From Budorcas taxicolor (Eukaryota; Chordata; Mammalia; Artiodactyla; Bovidae), in contig NC_068912.1 of NCBI RefSeq assembly GCF_023091745.1, positions 78,665,067 to 78,729,066 of the forward strand: a stretch of 64,000 nt of DNA. Reading direction: 5' to 3'. Each line of letters begins with the position of its first letter. The first letter of the stretch is position 1. Positions 20,353 to 31,953 of the stretch are shown here, piece by piece. A program made the position numbers and the translations under genes. The notes under the pieces were generated by a model. That model was not told the origin of the DNA, searched no databases, and was given only the letters and a program-made list of their open reading frames with translations.

Positions 20353-21689
20353 TGCACGCATGCTCCAGGAGGATCAAAGGGAAAAACACTGAGAAAATCA
20401 GAGATCTGATGTCATCTTCTAAAACATATGAATCAGCCCAGACCACTTGGATGATCTGAGTCATCCATTATCTGACTCTCAAGATACTACTCAAATATAA
20501 TCTCCAAATGCTTCTGTTTGTCTAATTTTGCATTTGAACAGTCATTCCATTTAAGAGGTTTAGGTCTTTAAAATGTCAATGTTTGTTTAAAAAAAATCTC
20601 CTTGCACATTAAGCTATTTATTCTCTATTACTCTCCACATGAGGTGTTCATAGAAAACTTACTGACATTTAAAGTATCTACCCATTACATTTAGGAATAC
20701 CTTCCCTCTGTCATTTTTAATGTTGAGTGTGAGAAACTTCTCACCTCTAATTGCCTTATGTCCTTATAGGGACAAAATTGTCATTTTCTTCCTATAATTT
20801 TTCTTGAGCTTTAAGTCTCTTCACTGGCTTCTCCATGCTCCTAATTCAGCTTTGGGGGTCCCAGTGAGTGCTATATTCACTGATCAATATTGGTTTTTAT
20901 AGGATTATAAAACAAATGCTATTATTATATTTCCAAATTACTTTAGTTCCTGTAACTTGACCATGAGATAAGAGATAGCATGGCCTACCAAACAGATGAG
21001 AAAATACAGAAAAATTCCAGTAATTCTTGTATTAAATTAGTAACAGAACAGGCAATAGAAGCTTTCCATAGACTCTGTCCTGTTTTTGACCACCAAATTT
21101 GGATAATAGCCAATTTGAACTAGGTCATGAATGTCATGAGTTGTCCATTTTCCAGTGAAAAGTGCTCTGGCTCAGGCTTCAGGAGACAGAGTCCATTGCC
21201 AGCATCATTTCTAATTGTACAGATGAATATGAGTTACATTTTTTGTGTGTGTTTCCATCTCTCAGTTTACAACAAATCAGCCAGTAACAAGGAATAAAAA
21301 AATTTGCACATATTCACAAAATGCAATGCCATTCTGTAGTTTTAGTTTCAATGAAAGTCATATTTCCCAAATGTAGAATACATTCTCATATATGGAATAT
21401 ATACAGAAATACACCAGAGGTGTGACATTCCAGAAAAACAAAACTAATCAAACTGTTGAATAAGAGAAAACACTGAAAACATATACCCCTTGAAAGATGC
21501 AAAGATGTGAGAAATTTAGAAAACTATAAAGAAAATTCTGAAAGGCAAAAAAATATGAAATATAAAAGTTATTCATATCTTAATAGCTCTTCGAGAAAAT
21601 GCAGGAAGAAACAATCATACCAAATGAACTAAAAGTGAATGGAAAAGTGTGGTCAAGTCTTTTGCGAGTTTATTTAAAAATATTTCAAA
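20353..21689. other. Unassigned AT-rich intron
   Basis: No exon, RNA gene or transposon recognised over 1.3 kb; base composition is even and AT-rich. Confidence 0.4.
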
Positions 21690-21915
21690 AGCATGTACAT
21701 GTCCACACTGCTATATTTAAAATGGATAACCAACAAGGACCTACTATATAGCACATGGGACTCTGCTGAATGTTATGTGGCAGCCTGGATAGAAGGGGAG
21801 TTTGAGGGAGAATGGATACATGTATATGTATGGCTGAATCCCTACCCTGTTCACTTGAAACTATCACCACATTGTTAATTGGATATACCCCAATACAAAA
21901 GAAAAAGTTTTTAAA
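21690..21915 (+). mobile_element. L1 3' end fragment
   Basis: L1 3' UTR phrases: AAATGGATAACCAACAAGGACCTACTATATAGCAC, GTATATGTATGGCTGAATCCC, CTTGAAACTATCACCACATTGTTAATTGGATATACCCCAATACAAAA. Confidence 0.85.
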
Positions 21916-22451
21916 AATATCCAAAGAAATTCTTCAAAAGAGAACAAGGATAGTCAAAGATCTTAGAGTAGTAACAAGCTTAAGACACCACATACAGTAA
22001 CATAATAAGCTGAAAAAACACTATATCCAATGATTTTTTTCACTTCTGACTCCCAAACTACATGAAAGTTTAAAGTGAATTTCTATAGTATAATTATCCT
22101 TCAGGCTGGGTCATGAATTTTTGTCAATTATTCTTTACCAAAAATGGAAGGGAAAAAAATCAAGTGTCTTTGAAGTAACTAACTTTCCCCTTGCCAACGT
22201 CTAAACAAAGATTTCTAAAGAGGAAGAATTTAATGTTCTGATGATCTGAGGCTAGGACAGTCCTCTTCCAAGCTATGGAGCTAAGAACATCCTCCCACGT
22301 GCATGCAGATCTGGGTCAGGCACACGGAAGTCTGGCCTGTGCCTGCAGCATCTCTCCACCTCATTTAGATTCCTTTAGCCTCCTCTGGTATTATGCGAGA
22401 AGCTAGTGAAGTCTGGGAACTACAACAGCAAAATTTAAAAATAGACTGATT
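21916..22451. other. Unassigned intron sequence
   Basis: Nothing recognised; 22260-22440 is slightly richer in GC. Confidence 0.35.
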
Positions 22452-22462
22452 TTTAAGATGGT

Positions 22463-22705
22463 TGCTGCTGCTGCTGCTAAGTCGCTTTAGTCGTGTCTGA
22501 CTCTGTGCGACCCCATAGACGGCAGCCCACAAGGCTCCCCTGTCCCTGGGATTCTCCAGGCAAGAGTGCTGGAGTGGGTTGCCATTTCCTTCTCCAATGC
22601 ATGAAAGTGAAAAGTGAAAGTGAAGTCACTGAGTCGTGTCAGACTCCTCCATCCATGGGATTTTCCAGGCAAGAGTGCTGGAGTGGGGTGCCATTGCCTT
22701 CTCCA
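22463..22705 (-). mobile_element. BOV-A2 SINE with internal deletion
   Basis: (GCT)n start, two monomers, exact 11-base duplication TTTAAGATGGT (22452-22462 and 22706-22716). The second monomer lacks about 35 bases between GTCAGACTC and CTCCATCCATGG. Confidence 0.95.
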
Positions 22706-22864
22706 TTTAAGATGGTAGGAAAGCTTATTTCAAGATAGGTAGTCCTTGATATGATGTTACAAGGTAATGAAATAGCAAAGACACAGAAACTGACAATAGA
22801 GACAGCACAAATATAGAGAGTAATATTTGTAGCCACCAAAACTGAGGTCCAACCCATGGGGTGG

Positions 22865-22970
22865 GTACCAGCTGCTTTGCATATATTGACTCATTTAAAT
22901 TTCTTACAAGCCTTGTGAAAAAGTAGAAGGCATTTTATTTGCAAATGAGGAGCCTGAGGGTTTACCTGAG
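22865..22970 (-). mobile_element. MIR SINE fragment
   Basis: GCTTTGCATATATTGACTCATTTAAATTTCTTACAAG and GCAAATGAGGAGCCTGAGG fit reverse-complement MIR. Confidence 0.65.
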
Positions 22971-23359
22971 TTAGGTTTTATTTATCATCATCTCTAGGGG
23001 TGGGTAATGGAGGTTCTTTACCCACGGATCCCCAGAGTTCTGCTTGCCTGTGTCCTAATTTTCTTTACATCTGCTCCTTGTGGGGGCAGTTTCATTCATT
23101 GATCATTCATGGTTTCATTTTCCATCTACATGTAGATGAATCCTAAATCCATATGTCAGACCCAATACTATTTCCTGAGTTTCTGGATATACAGTACTTT
23201 TTATCATACTCAAGCTTCTGTAAATAGGCATCATATTCCTTTGAAAGCCTTTAGGTGCCACCTTATACGTATGTAATCAAACCTTTAAAGGCATGTCCAA
23301 TCACTTACTTTACCAGTATTTTCTGAATAAATCCCCCTTAAAATGAAACAGTTCTCCAA

Positions 23360-23760
23360 ATGAACTTTAAAAATGTGGTGTACACATACAATGTAATATT
23401 ATTTAAAGGAATGCAGTACCGACACATGCTGCAACATGCATGAACCTTGAAAACATTATGCTAAATGAAAGAAACCAGATACAAAGAACCACCCAGTGTA
23501 TGAATCCGTTCATGTGGAATATCAAGGGCAGGCAAATTCATTGTTATAGAAAACAGAGTAGAAGTTGCCAGGGGTGAGGAAGAGGGGAAGAGAGGAGTGA
23601 CTGCCTAGTTGGTATGGAGTTTCCTTCTAGGATAGTACGAAAGTTCAGGAACTATATAGTTGACGGCTACTCAGCACTGAGACTGTACTGAATACACTTT
23701 AACATGGCCAACGTGGTAAATTCTGTCATGTATATTTCATCACAATAAAAAATAAACAGA
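23360..23760 (+). mobile_element. Older L1 3' end
   Basis: L1 3' phrases: GTGTACACATACAATGTAATATTATTTAAAGGAATG, AACATGCATGAACCTTGAAAACATTATGCTAAATGAAAGAAACCAGA, and the A-rich end CATCACAATAAAAAATAAA. Confidence 0.8.
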
Positions 23761-24195
23761 ATAATTCAAGCCAGATTATTCTGTCACCAAGGGGAGAAAG
23801 GTAGGAGGGAGCAAAGAAGAAAAGAAAGAGACAAAGTGGATTGGCTTAAAAGTTTGGGATCTTTTTTTTTCTTTTTATTTATTTTTGTGCTAAAGTGGTC
23901 AATATTTAGTAAAGAAACTGGGAGCTATATAGTCACAAATCTTTCTTCATGATGACCTTCACTGTCAAGAAACTGGTATGTCCATGACAACTGATAACTA
24001 CAACTAAACCTCCAGGACTTCTTTCTCATGTAACAGATGTTTACAAAACGCTTATCATGAACACATTTTTAATATTCCTTTCAGCTTTTCTCATCAGATC
24101 ACAATGTTATGTTAACCCTTACTAGATGGTAAGCTCCATGAAGTTAGCCACTCCACTATGTAATAGATGTCTGTCTTTATTTTCATTGCCCCATC
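23761..24195. other. Unassigned intron with purine and T-rich patches
   Basis: 23790-23845 is GA-rich and 23860-23890 T-rich. Nothing else seen. Confidence 0.35.
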
Positions 24196-24861
24196 AGTTC
24201 AGTTCAGTCGCTCAGTCGTGTCCAACTCTTTGCAACCCCATGAATCGCAGCACGCCAGGCCTCCCGGTCCATCACCAACTCCCGGAGTTCACTCAGACTC
24301 ACGTCCATTGAGTCAGTGATGCCATCCAGCCATCTCATCCTCTGTCGTCCCCTTCTCCTCCTGCCCCCAATCCCTCCCAGCATCAGAGTCTTTTCCAATG
24401 AGTCAGCTCTTCGCATGAGGTGGCCAAAGTACTGGAGTTTCAGCTTTAGCATCATTCCTTTCAAAGAAATCCCAGGGCTGATCTTCAGAATGGACTGGTT
24501 GGATCTCCTTGCAGTCCAAGGGACTGTCAAGAGTCTTCTCCAACACCACAGTTCAAAAGCATCAATTCTTCGGCGCTCAGCCTTCTTCATAGTCCAACTC
24601 TCACATCCACACATGACCACTGGAAAAACCATAGCCTTGAACAGATGGACCTTAGTCGGCAAAGTAATATCTCTGCTTTTGAATATGCTGTCTAGGTTGG
24701 TCATAACTTTTCTTCCAAGGAGTAAGCGTCTTTTAATTTCATGGCTGCAATCACCATCTGCAGTGATTTTGGAGCCCAGAAAAATAAAGTCTTACACTGT
24801 TTCCACTGTTTCCCCATCTATTTCCCATGAAATGATGGGACCAGATGCCATGATCTTTGTT
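24196..24861 (-). mobile_element. BovB LINE 3' end (RT C-terminal region)
   Basis: The left edge TCAGTTCAGTTCAGTCGC is the reverse complement of the (ACTGA)n tail. A 166-codon frame (24704-24204) covers the C-terminal RTE-type region with DAFELWCWRRLL and GGRRRRGRQRMRWLDGITD and is free of stops, so this copy is young or lightly decayed. The 5' break is at about 24861; no duplication was recognised. Confidence 0.95.
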
Positions 24862-26025
24862 AGTGGTTCTCAAATAGAATATTCCTTAAAATAATTCACT
24901 CAATTATAATAACATAGAGGCATTATTTCTCATCTCCTTTTCAAACTGTAAGTCAGACCACTGGAAGTTTATGAAATCAATTTGTTAGGGTGAAACCTTC
25001 ATTCAAAAATGAAATAGAAGATGAAAACTAAGTGTGCATTGCCCGTAGAAAGGATGAAGACAATATCATGAAATTCTTGGTCTCAGTTATATGAGTGGTC
25101 AATGTTTGCAAACAGGGTAACCATGTAAAATATGTTTCTTATGATAGCTCCAGAATGTACGATAGTGTTTAAAAAGTCTTTTAAATTTAAAACATAAATG
25201 ACTGTGTTCACTAATGTTCTTCTCTGAAGTGTCTTTGAACTAATTATATTTTTAAATTAGATACCTTAAAACTTAAAGATTCTAGAATACCTTAGAATCT
25301 AAAGATACCTTAGAACTTCCTTACTTTGAGTATACAGCTCTGCAGGTGAAGAAGAAATAGTACAGCAAAAAATTACCTTTATCAATTTTCTTTTCTCTCA
25401 AGTATAACTGTTCTGTAGTGATTCATTAAGTAAACACTAAATTCTAAATTTAGCCTTTAAATGTTAGACAGAAAATAGAATTTTTAGGAAGGGCCTTCCA
25501 AAAAAGAATTTGGCCTTAATACTCTGTTTTATCTTGGATAAAACATCAAAATCTGATACTCAAAAGAAACCACAGAGTTTTTGCTTGGTTAGTCTCATGT
25601 CTCCTATTTTTAAAAATTACTCTTGAAATATTAATACTTTTCCCTAAAAATAAAGACTAGTTCTTTAGATGGACAGATTGAGATAACAGATTGAGTCCTG
25701 GAGCTGAGATCAAAATAGGAGAAATCAAGGTGTAAGCATCCTGTAGGCAGTAGCCGAGGACTAACCACACAGAACACAGAAGATGCTGCTCTTCAGCAGA
25801 GATGCTGCCACACAGGAGTGTAAGTGAAGAGTTCTGCCAGCACCTCCTCCCTTCTCTCCTGTACTGGATTCTTACCATTCCACTGCTAGCTGGTAGGACA
25901 ACAAGAGGTCAAAGGCAGAGTGGTCACCATCATCAGCATGTTGGTAGCAAGGTGGTTTATCTTCCAGCTATCTTAAAGGGGCTGGGGGAAGGGAAGAGAT
26001 ATGGCACTACTTTTTATTACCTTTC
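24862..26025. other. Unassigned intron sequence
   Basis: No repeat recognised; local duplication of ACCTTA(G)AA phrases around 25260-25315. Confidence 0.4.
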
Positions 26026-26035
26026 TCACTCATGT

Positions 26036-26238
26036 TCTGGTGGCTCAGATGGTAAAGAATCTGTCTGCAATGCAGGAGATCCAGGTTCTATCCCTGGGTC
26101 AGGAATATCCCCTGGAGAAGGGAAAATGGCAACCCTCTCCAGTATTCTTGCCTGGAGAATTTGGACAGAGGAGCCTGGTAAGTTACAGTCCATTGGGTCA
26201 CAGTCCAGACAGGACTGAGTGACTAACACTTTCGTTTT
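26036..26238 (+). mobile_element. Bov-tA SINE
   Basis: Full-length, with 10-base duplication TCACTCATGT (26026-26035 and 26239-26248). The body lacks a few bases after GGAGAATTTGGACAGAGG. Confidence 0.93.
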
Positions 26239-26248
26239 TCACTCATGT

Positions 26249-26849
26249 CACAGTCTTGCTTACATACTGCTTTCACTAACAGCTCTTAATTATGGTGTTA
26301 AACACCCCATATAAGCATATTGCTTTTAAAATTGTTGAAAAGGTGGCACTTCTAGAGAGCACGTTCCTGGGGTATATCTGGTCCTTCTGCTTCCCACCCC
26401 CTACAAACAGTGCTTTTGAGCAGAGCTTGGACAAGGGGAAAGGCTTGGGCACAAGGCTAGCTCTAAGAGTGACCTGGAGCTTTGGAAGAAAGAGGAGCAC
26501 TGGCAGGAGGAGAGGGTGGCAGTGACAATTGCTTAAGGTTGTCATGTAAAACACAGTTCATAGAGGAATACAAGCCGTCTCATTATCTGCCTCAGAAGCA
26601 TGAAGACACACCTCCCAGAAGCACTGCAGGAGACATGGTAGAAGGGAACAGAATACATGGCCTACTTCGGAATCCGGAGATCTGGGATCACATCTCAATT
26701 TGACTTCTTACTGGCTGTCATTTGCAGCAAAACTTACAGACACTATGAGAGGGATTGTGTTAATTTCAACATAAGATTCATGTCTTCACAGGACATGAGG
26801 TTTGAGGAACAACCTTAGTTTTTCTCTCTGTAATCCCTAGAAGTGAGGG
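26249..26849. other. Unassigned intron sequence
   Basis: Possible faint MIR trace at 26650-26720; otherwise nothing recognised. Confidence 0.35.
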
Positions 26850-28480
26850 GAAGGCAGCACTGGTTCACTAGGTCCTTCAAATGTGCCAGGCACTAGGCTA
26901 AGCTTTTTTAAAATTAGCCAACTGAGCTGTTTAAAATACTAAAAGATGATGCAGTTAAATGTTGTTCTCAATATGCCAGCAAATTTGGAAAACTCAGAAG
27001 TTGCCACAGAACTGGAAAAGGTCAGTTTTCATTCCAATTCCAAAGAAGGGCAATGCCAAAGAATGTTCAAACTACCATACAACTGTGCTCATTTCACATG
27101 TTAGCAAGGTCATGCTCAAAATCCTTCAAGTTAGTCTTCAACAATATGTGAACCAAGAAATTCCAAATGTAAATGCTAGATTAGAAAAGGCAGAGGAACC
27201 ACAGATCAAATTGTCAACATCCGTTAGATCATAGAAAAAGTAAGAGAATTCCAGAAAAATATCTCCCTCTGCTTCATTGGCTATGCTAAAACTTTTGACT
27301 GTGTGGATCACAACAAACTGGAAAATTCTTAAAGAGATGGGAATACCAGACCACCTGACCTGCCTCCTGAGAAACCTGAATGTAAGTCAAGAAGCAACAG
27401 TTAGAATGGGACATGGAACAACAGACTAGTTCAGAATTGGGAAAGGTGTCTGACAGGGCTATATATTGTCACCCTGCTTATTTAACTTATATGCAGAGTA
27501 CATCATGTGGAATGCCAGGCTAGATGAATCCCAAGCTGGAATCAAGATTGCTGGGAGAAATATCAATAACCTCAGATATGCAGATGATACCACCCAATGG
27601 CAGAAAGTGAAGAAGAACAAGAGCCTTTTGATGAAGGTGAAAGAGGAGAGTGAAAAAAGTTGGCTTAAAACTCAACATTCAGAAAACTCAAGACCATGGC
27701 ATCTAGTTCCATCACTTCATGACAAAAAGATGGGGGAAAAACAGAAACAGTGAGAAACTTTATTATCTTAGGCTTCCAAATCATTGAGGATGGTGACTGT
27801 GGCCATGAAATTAAAAGATGCTTGCTCCTTGGAAGAAAAGCTACGACAAACCTAGACAGTGTATTAAAAAGCAGAGATGTCACTTTGCTGACAAAGGCCC
27901 ATCTAGTCAAAGCTTTGTTTTTTCCAGTAGTCATGTATGGATATGAGAGTTGAACCATAAAGAAGGCTGAGGACTGAAGAATCGATGCTTTCAGACTGGG
28001 TGCTGGAGAAGAGTCTTGAGAGTCCTTTGAACAGCAAGGAGATTAAACCAGTCAATCCTAAAGGAAATCAACCCTGAATATTCATCGGAGGAACTGATGC
28101 TGAAGCTGAAGTGCCAGTACTCTAGCCACCTGATGCAAAGCGTCAACTCATTAGGACCCTGAGCTGGGAAAGATTGAAGGCAGAAGGAGAAGGGAGCGAT
28201 GGAGTATGAGATGGTTGCATGGCATCACTGACTCAATGGAAATGAGTTTGAGCAAGCTCCGTGAGATGGTGGAGGACAGGGAAGACTGGTGTGCTGCAGT
28301 CCATGGAGTTGCAGAGTCAGACATGACTTGGTGACTGAACAACAACCCTCTCAACAAGCCCAGACATTATTACTAACCCCTATGGTATGGACTAAGAAAT
28401 AGACTCAAAGTGATTAAGTTCCTTTTCCAAGATCATCAAACAAAAAAATTAGGTAAGATCAGGATTTTGAGCCAAATCTG
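26850..28480 (-). mobile_element. MIR SINE split by a BovB insertion
   Basis: Left part 26850-26922 has ATGTGCCAGGCACTAGGCTAAGC. Right part 28349-28480 resumes CCTCTCAACAAGCCC and continues GACTCAAAGTGATTAAGTTCC. Together they form one reverse-complement MIR. Confidence 0.75.
26923..28348 (+). mobile_element. BovB LINE, 1.4 kb, decayed
   Basis: 5'-truncated copy from the early reverse transcriptase domain (ELFKILKDDAVKCCSQ-like) through the catalytic LRYADDTT segment (near 27568-27591) to the tail ACTGAACAACAA. Many stops and frameshifts; one of the two older-looking BovB copies here. Confidence 0.94.
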
Positions 28481-28529
28481 TATGTCTTTAAGCCAAGCAA
28501 CTTCTTACTGGGTGGTCCCGAGGCTTCTT

Positions 28530-28590
28530 GCAGTACCCAGGGCAATGCCTAGTACAGGGTGGACACACCATCCATGTTTGTTTAACACTT
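28530..28590 (+). mobile_element. L2/MIR 3' tail remnant
   Basis: GGGCAATGCCTAGTACAGGGTGGACAC then TGTTTGTTTAA matches the shared L2/MIR 3' end. Confidence 0.45.
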
Positions 28591-28667
28591 TTTTAAAAAA
28601 GTCAATGAAGGTTTGTATAATTATTAACACAAAAACCAAGCGGCTTTTCTGGATTTTTGTAATCTAT

Positions 28668-29411
28668 ACTAAAAAGCCTCTTGATGAAAGTGAAAGAGGA
28701 GAGCGAAAAAGTTGGCCTAAAGCTCAACATTCAGAAAACGAACATCATGGAATCCGGTCCCATCACTTCATGGGAAATAGATGGGGAAACAGTGGAAACG
28801 GTGTCAGACTTTTTTTGGGGGGGGCTCCAGAATCACTGCAGATGGTGACTGCAGCCATGAAATTAAAAGACGCTTACTCCTTGGAAGAAAAGTTATGACC
28901 AACCTAGATAGCATATTCAAAAGCAGAGACATTACTTTGCCAACTAAGGTCCGTCTAGTCAAGGCTATGGTTTTTCCTGTGGTCATGTATGGACGTGAGA
29001 GTTGGACTGTGAAGAAGGCTGAGCGCCAAAGAATTGATGCTTTTGAACTGTGGTGCTGGAGAAGACTCTTGAGAGTTCCTTGGACTGCAAGGAGATCCAA
29101 CCAGTCCATTCTGAAGGAGATCAAGCCTGGGATTTCTTTGGAAGGAATGATGCTAAAGCTGAAACTCCAGTACTTTGGCCACCTCATGAGAAGAGTTGAC
29201 TCATTGGAAAAGACTCTGATGCTGGGAGGGATTGGGGGCAGGAGGAGAAGGGGACGAGAGAGGATGAGATGGCTGGATGGCATCACTGACTCGATGGATG
29301 TGAATCTGAGTGAACTCCGGGAGATGGTGATGGACAGGGAGGCCTGGAGTGCTGCGATTCATGGGGTCGCAAAGAGTCGGACACGACTGAACGACTGAAC
29401 TGAACTGATAT
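28668..29411 (+). mobile_element. BovB LINE 3' end, well preserved
   Basis: Starts at CTAAAAAGCCTCTTGATGAA and ends in ACTGAACTGAACTGA. A T7G8 run at 28810-28824 breaks the frame. From there 205 codons (28781-29398) stay open to the end of the reverse transcriptase, including DAFELWCWRRLL. It lies 320 bp after the previous BovB in the same orientation, but its younger tail type argues against duplication of that copy. Confidence 0.96.
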
Positions 29412-29659
29412 TCCGTTAATGTTTAGTTTTTGGATATCTGTGCATATAGAGGTATCAGAAGAGAGGAGAAGGAGCCCTAAACTGCATGGAGTGGACCTAT
29501 CTGAAGGCATGTGCATTAGAGCAAGGAACAGAGACTCGGGGAAGCAGTGTGGTGTGACCTCACCACATTTTTAGGTCAACAGCACATTGAAAAGCTCAAT
29601 TTAGCCCAAAACACATCGAATAAATAAAAACCAAATAGATGTAATTTTTTAAGTACTTA

Positions 29660-29850
29660 AGATGTTTCAGGAAATCTGTCAGGAACTTCCCTATCTGAAC
29701 ACAACCTTACAAATTAGGAGCTATTATGTTATTGATAACATATCATGGTTTATGAGGAGTGACTGGAGCCAGGTCACACAGGTGGTAATTGACAGACCAC
29801 ATTCAGAGTCCCCTCTGCCTGATTTCAGAGCCCATGCCCTTCATGTCTTT
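29660..29850 (-). mobile_element. MIR SINE
   Basis: ACAACCTTACAAATTAGGAGCTATTATG, CAGGTCACACAGGTGGTAATTGACAGA, TTCAGAGTCC and CCTGATTTCAGAGCCCATGCCCTTC. Confidence 0.75.
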
Positions 29851-29984
29851 GGAATATCTTTCTGTTAGTTCACAATTTATTTTGCCCTCTTATCAAAAAC
29901 AAGAGCAAAAGCAAACACAAAAACTTTAATTTTTTTAAAATTGAAAGACAGTTTTAGGAAAATAGGCAGGACATTTGTTAAGCA

Positions 29985-30068
29985 CAAAGACTGTATTTTG
30001 CATATTTACATCTTTGTGTGCTGCCCAGTGAACATAAGGAGACGCAATAAATGTTTGCTAAATGAATT
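29985..30068 (+). mobile_element. L2/MIR 3' tail
   Basis: ACATCTTTGTGTGCTGCCCAGTG and the end GCAATAAATGTTTGCTAAATGAAT. Confidence 0.55.
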
Positions 30069-31105
30069 ATTTCTGTGATAAACATGAATTCTCAGCTTAA
30101 GTCTTCGTCAGCTTGAGGGGTTACTCAAAGGTGAATCACATGTAATGGAATTACTTATTTTCTCCAGGAACTCAGGCCAAACATTTGGTCTCAGTAATAA
30201 AAAACAGGCAAATTTAATTGCCCTGGGCATAAGCCGCGCATTGACAGCAACTCTCACTGGTAATATCTGTTCATTATGATGGCCACTGTATTTCTGTCAG
30301 GAGAGATTAAAAATACTTTGTGTATTAGCTCTTCTTCTAAGTTTTAAATATAGGTACTATAATCCAATTCAGATTCTTTGTTTTAAGAAGTTCTTATAGA
30401 AAAATTTAAGACCAGTTAAGTAGAAAGCCAGTTCCTCCCATGATTTATTATGATATTTATGATTTTCAGCATCAAGACTACTGCCTAAGATATGGGAGAT
30501 GCTTAATAAAGGCAAGTACCGGGGAATATAAAGTTCAATGTCAAGCAGTACTTGGCATAGTCAGTTAACAAACGTTTGTTGATTGATCTACGCATTTGCT
30601 GTTTTAACCCAAATTATTCAAAACTGGTGGGCATGTGCTCTTCAGTCTGAATGCTTTACCTTCATTTTTATGTGACTCAAAGGAAATCCAGGTGATCTTT
30701 GTACTTAGTGAGTACAGAGCCTCTTTGTAAAATAGCACCCTTTCATTTGGAGCTGACTCTATTCTCAGAAATACGCACATTAATGACACACTCCATTAGA
30801 ATTGGATTGCAAAAGAGGCTGAGGTGGATGGCACCTTGAAGTTCAGGTTTGATATATGGGAGTTCAGGTTAGTCCACTAAAATGGAGATGGCCATAAGAC
30901 AAGTAAGACTTCAAGGGCTAAAAATAATAATGATTTCTAAGGAACATGGACATGGTGACATGGAAGAAAATGTTGAAACAAAAATGGTCATGAAACAGGC
31001 TTGCCACAAAAGGATCTGTTATGTCAATATCACTGCAATGAAGGAGTTGAGTGAAAATGGGAAGAGTTTTGTGCAGGTGAACAGTTTCTATTAAGCATTA
31101 AATAT
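30069..31105. other. Unassigned intron with a possible conserved element
   Basis: 30190-30320 has balanced composition, homeobox-like TTTAATTG and a rare GCCGCGC, and matches no repeat I know. The rest shows nothing recognisable. Confidence 0.4.
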
Positions 31106-31116
31106 AGTAACAAGAT

Positions 31117-31326
31117 GAGCTTTCCTGGTGGCTCAGTGGTAGAGAATTTATCTGCAGTGCAGCAGAGGCAAGTTCGACTCCTGAGTCAGGAAGATCCTCT
31201 GGAGAAGGAAATGGCAATCCGCTCCAGTATTCTTGCTTGGGAAATCCCATGGACAGAGAAGCCTAGCAGACTACAGTCCATGGGGTCACAAAGGAGTCAG
31301 AGAGGCCTTAAGGATTAAACAACAAC
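31117..31326 (+). mobile_element. Bov-tA SINE
   Basis: Head GAGCTTTCCTGGTGGCTCAG, tail AAACAACAAC, exact 11-base duplication AGTAACAAGAT (31106-31116 and 31327-31337). Confidence 0.95.
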
Positions 31327-31374
31327 AGTAACAAGATCCATAGGAAACATACATAGTTGTAAAAAAGTGTAGGA

Positions 31375-31510
31375 ACTTTGAATTCTGAAAAGCTTTTGTT
31401 CAAATCCCATCTTTACTACCTCCTGGGGCAAATTACACAACCTCTCTGAGTCTCACTTTTCTCATCTATTACAAAAGGTGTTTGTAAAGTTTCAGTGGGT
31501 TTTATATCTT
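31375..31510 (+). mobile_element. MIR SINE
   Basis: GTTCAAATCCCATCTTTACTACCTCC, GGGCAAATTACACAACCTCTCTGAGTCTCACTTTTCTCATCTATTACAAAA. Confidence 0.85.
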
Positions 31511-31809
31511 ACCTAAAATATATATTGTATATTACTTTATGCAGATTTCTCTTGCTTTTTTTGTTGCAGTTTTGATAGTTACAAAGCAATGAGAAATCAG
31601 CTATTCTAACAGATTACTTAAAAGTAACTAAATGACTGACTTCAGCAGTTACAGCATCGCCATTGCTCTATTCCTTTAGAAACAAAAACAACATCAAATC
31701 TTAAAATAATCAAAATTTCAAAATCTCAAAATCTCAAGGTTTTCCTGGTTACAGCTATAAAAACCAAACCAAGATCAAGAAATGGAATTTACTGACATCT
31801 ATCATAAAA

Positions 31810-31944
31810 TTTCCCCTGGAGAAGAAAATGGCAACCCACTCCAGTATTCTCGCCTGTAAAATCCTATGGACAGAGAAGCCTGGCAGATTACAGTCCATGG
31901 GGTCACAAAGAGTTAGGCACAACTGAGCGATTGAACACACACGC
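31810..31944 (+). mobile_element. 5'-truncated Bov-A/Bov-tA SINE
   Basis: Begins at TTTCCCCTGGAGAAGAAAATGG and ends GCGATTGAACACACACGC. Exact 9-base duplication ATCATAAAA (31801-31809 and 31945-31953) shows it inserted truncated. Confidence 0.94.
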
Positions 31945-31953
31945 ATCATAAAA

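Noticed and set aside
19490..20392. 300-codon plus-strand open frame, the longest in the window
   Set aside because: It crosses the end of an L2, a reversed Bov-tA, a Bov-A monomer and another Bov-tA. The peptide is translated SINE with no domain, and it is antisense to SGIP1.
24204..24704. 166-codon minus-strand frame, same strand as SGIP1
   Set aside because: BovB C-terminal region; not an SGIP1 exon despite matching strand.
28781..29398. 205-codon open frame
   Set aside because: C-terminal BovB reverse transcriptase in a 5'-truncated LINE.
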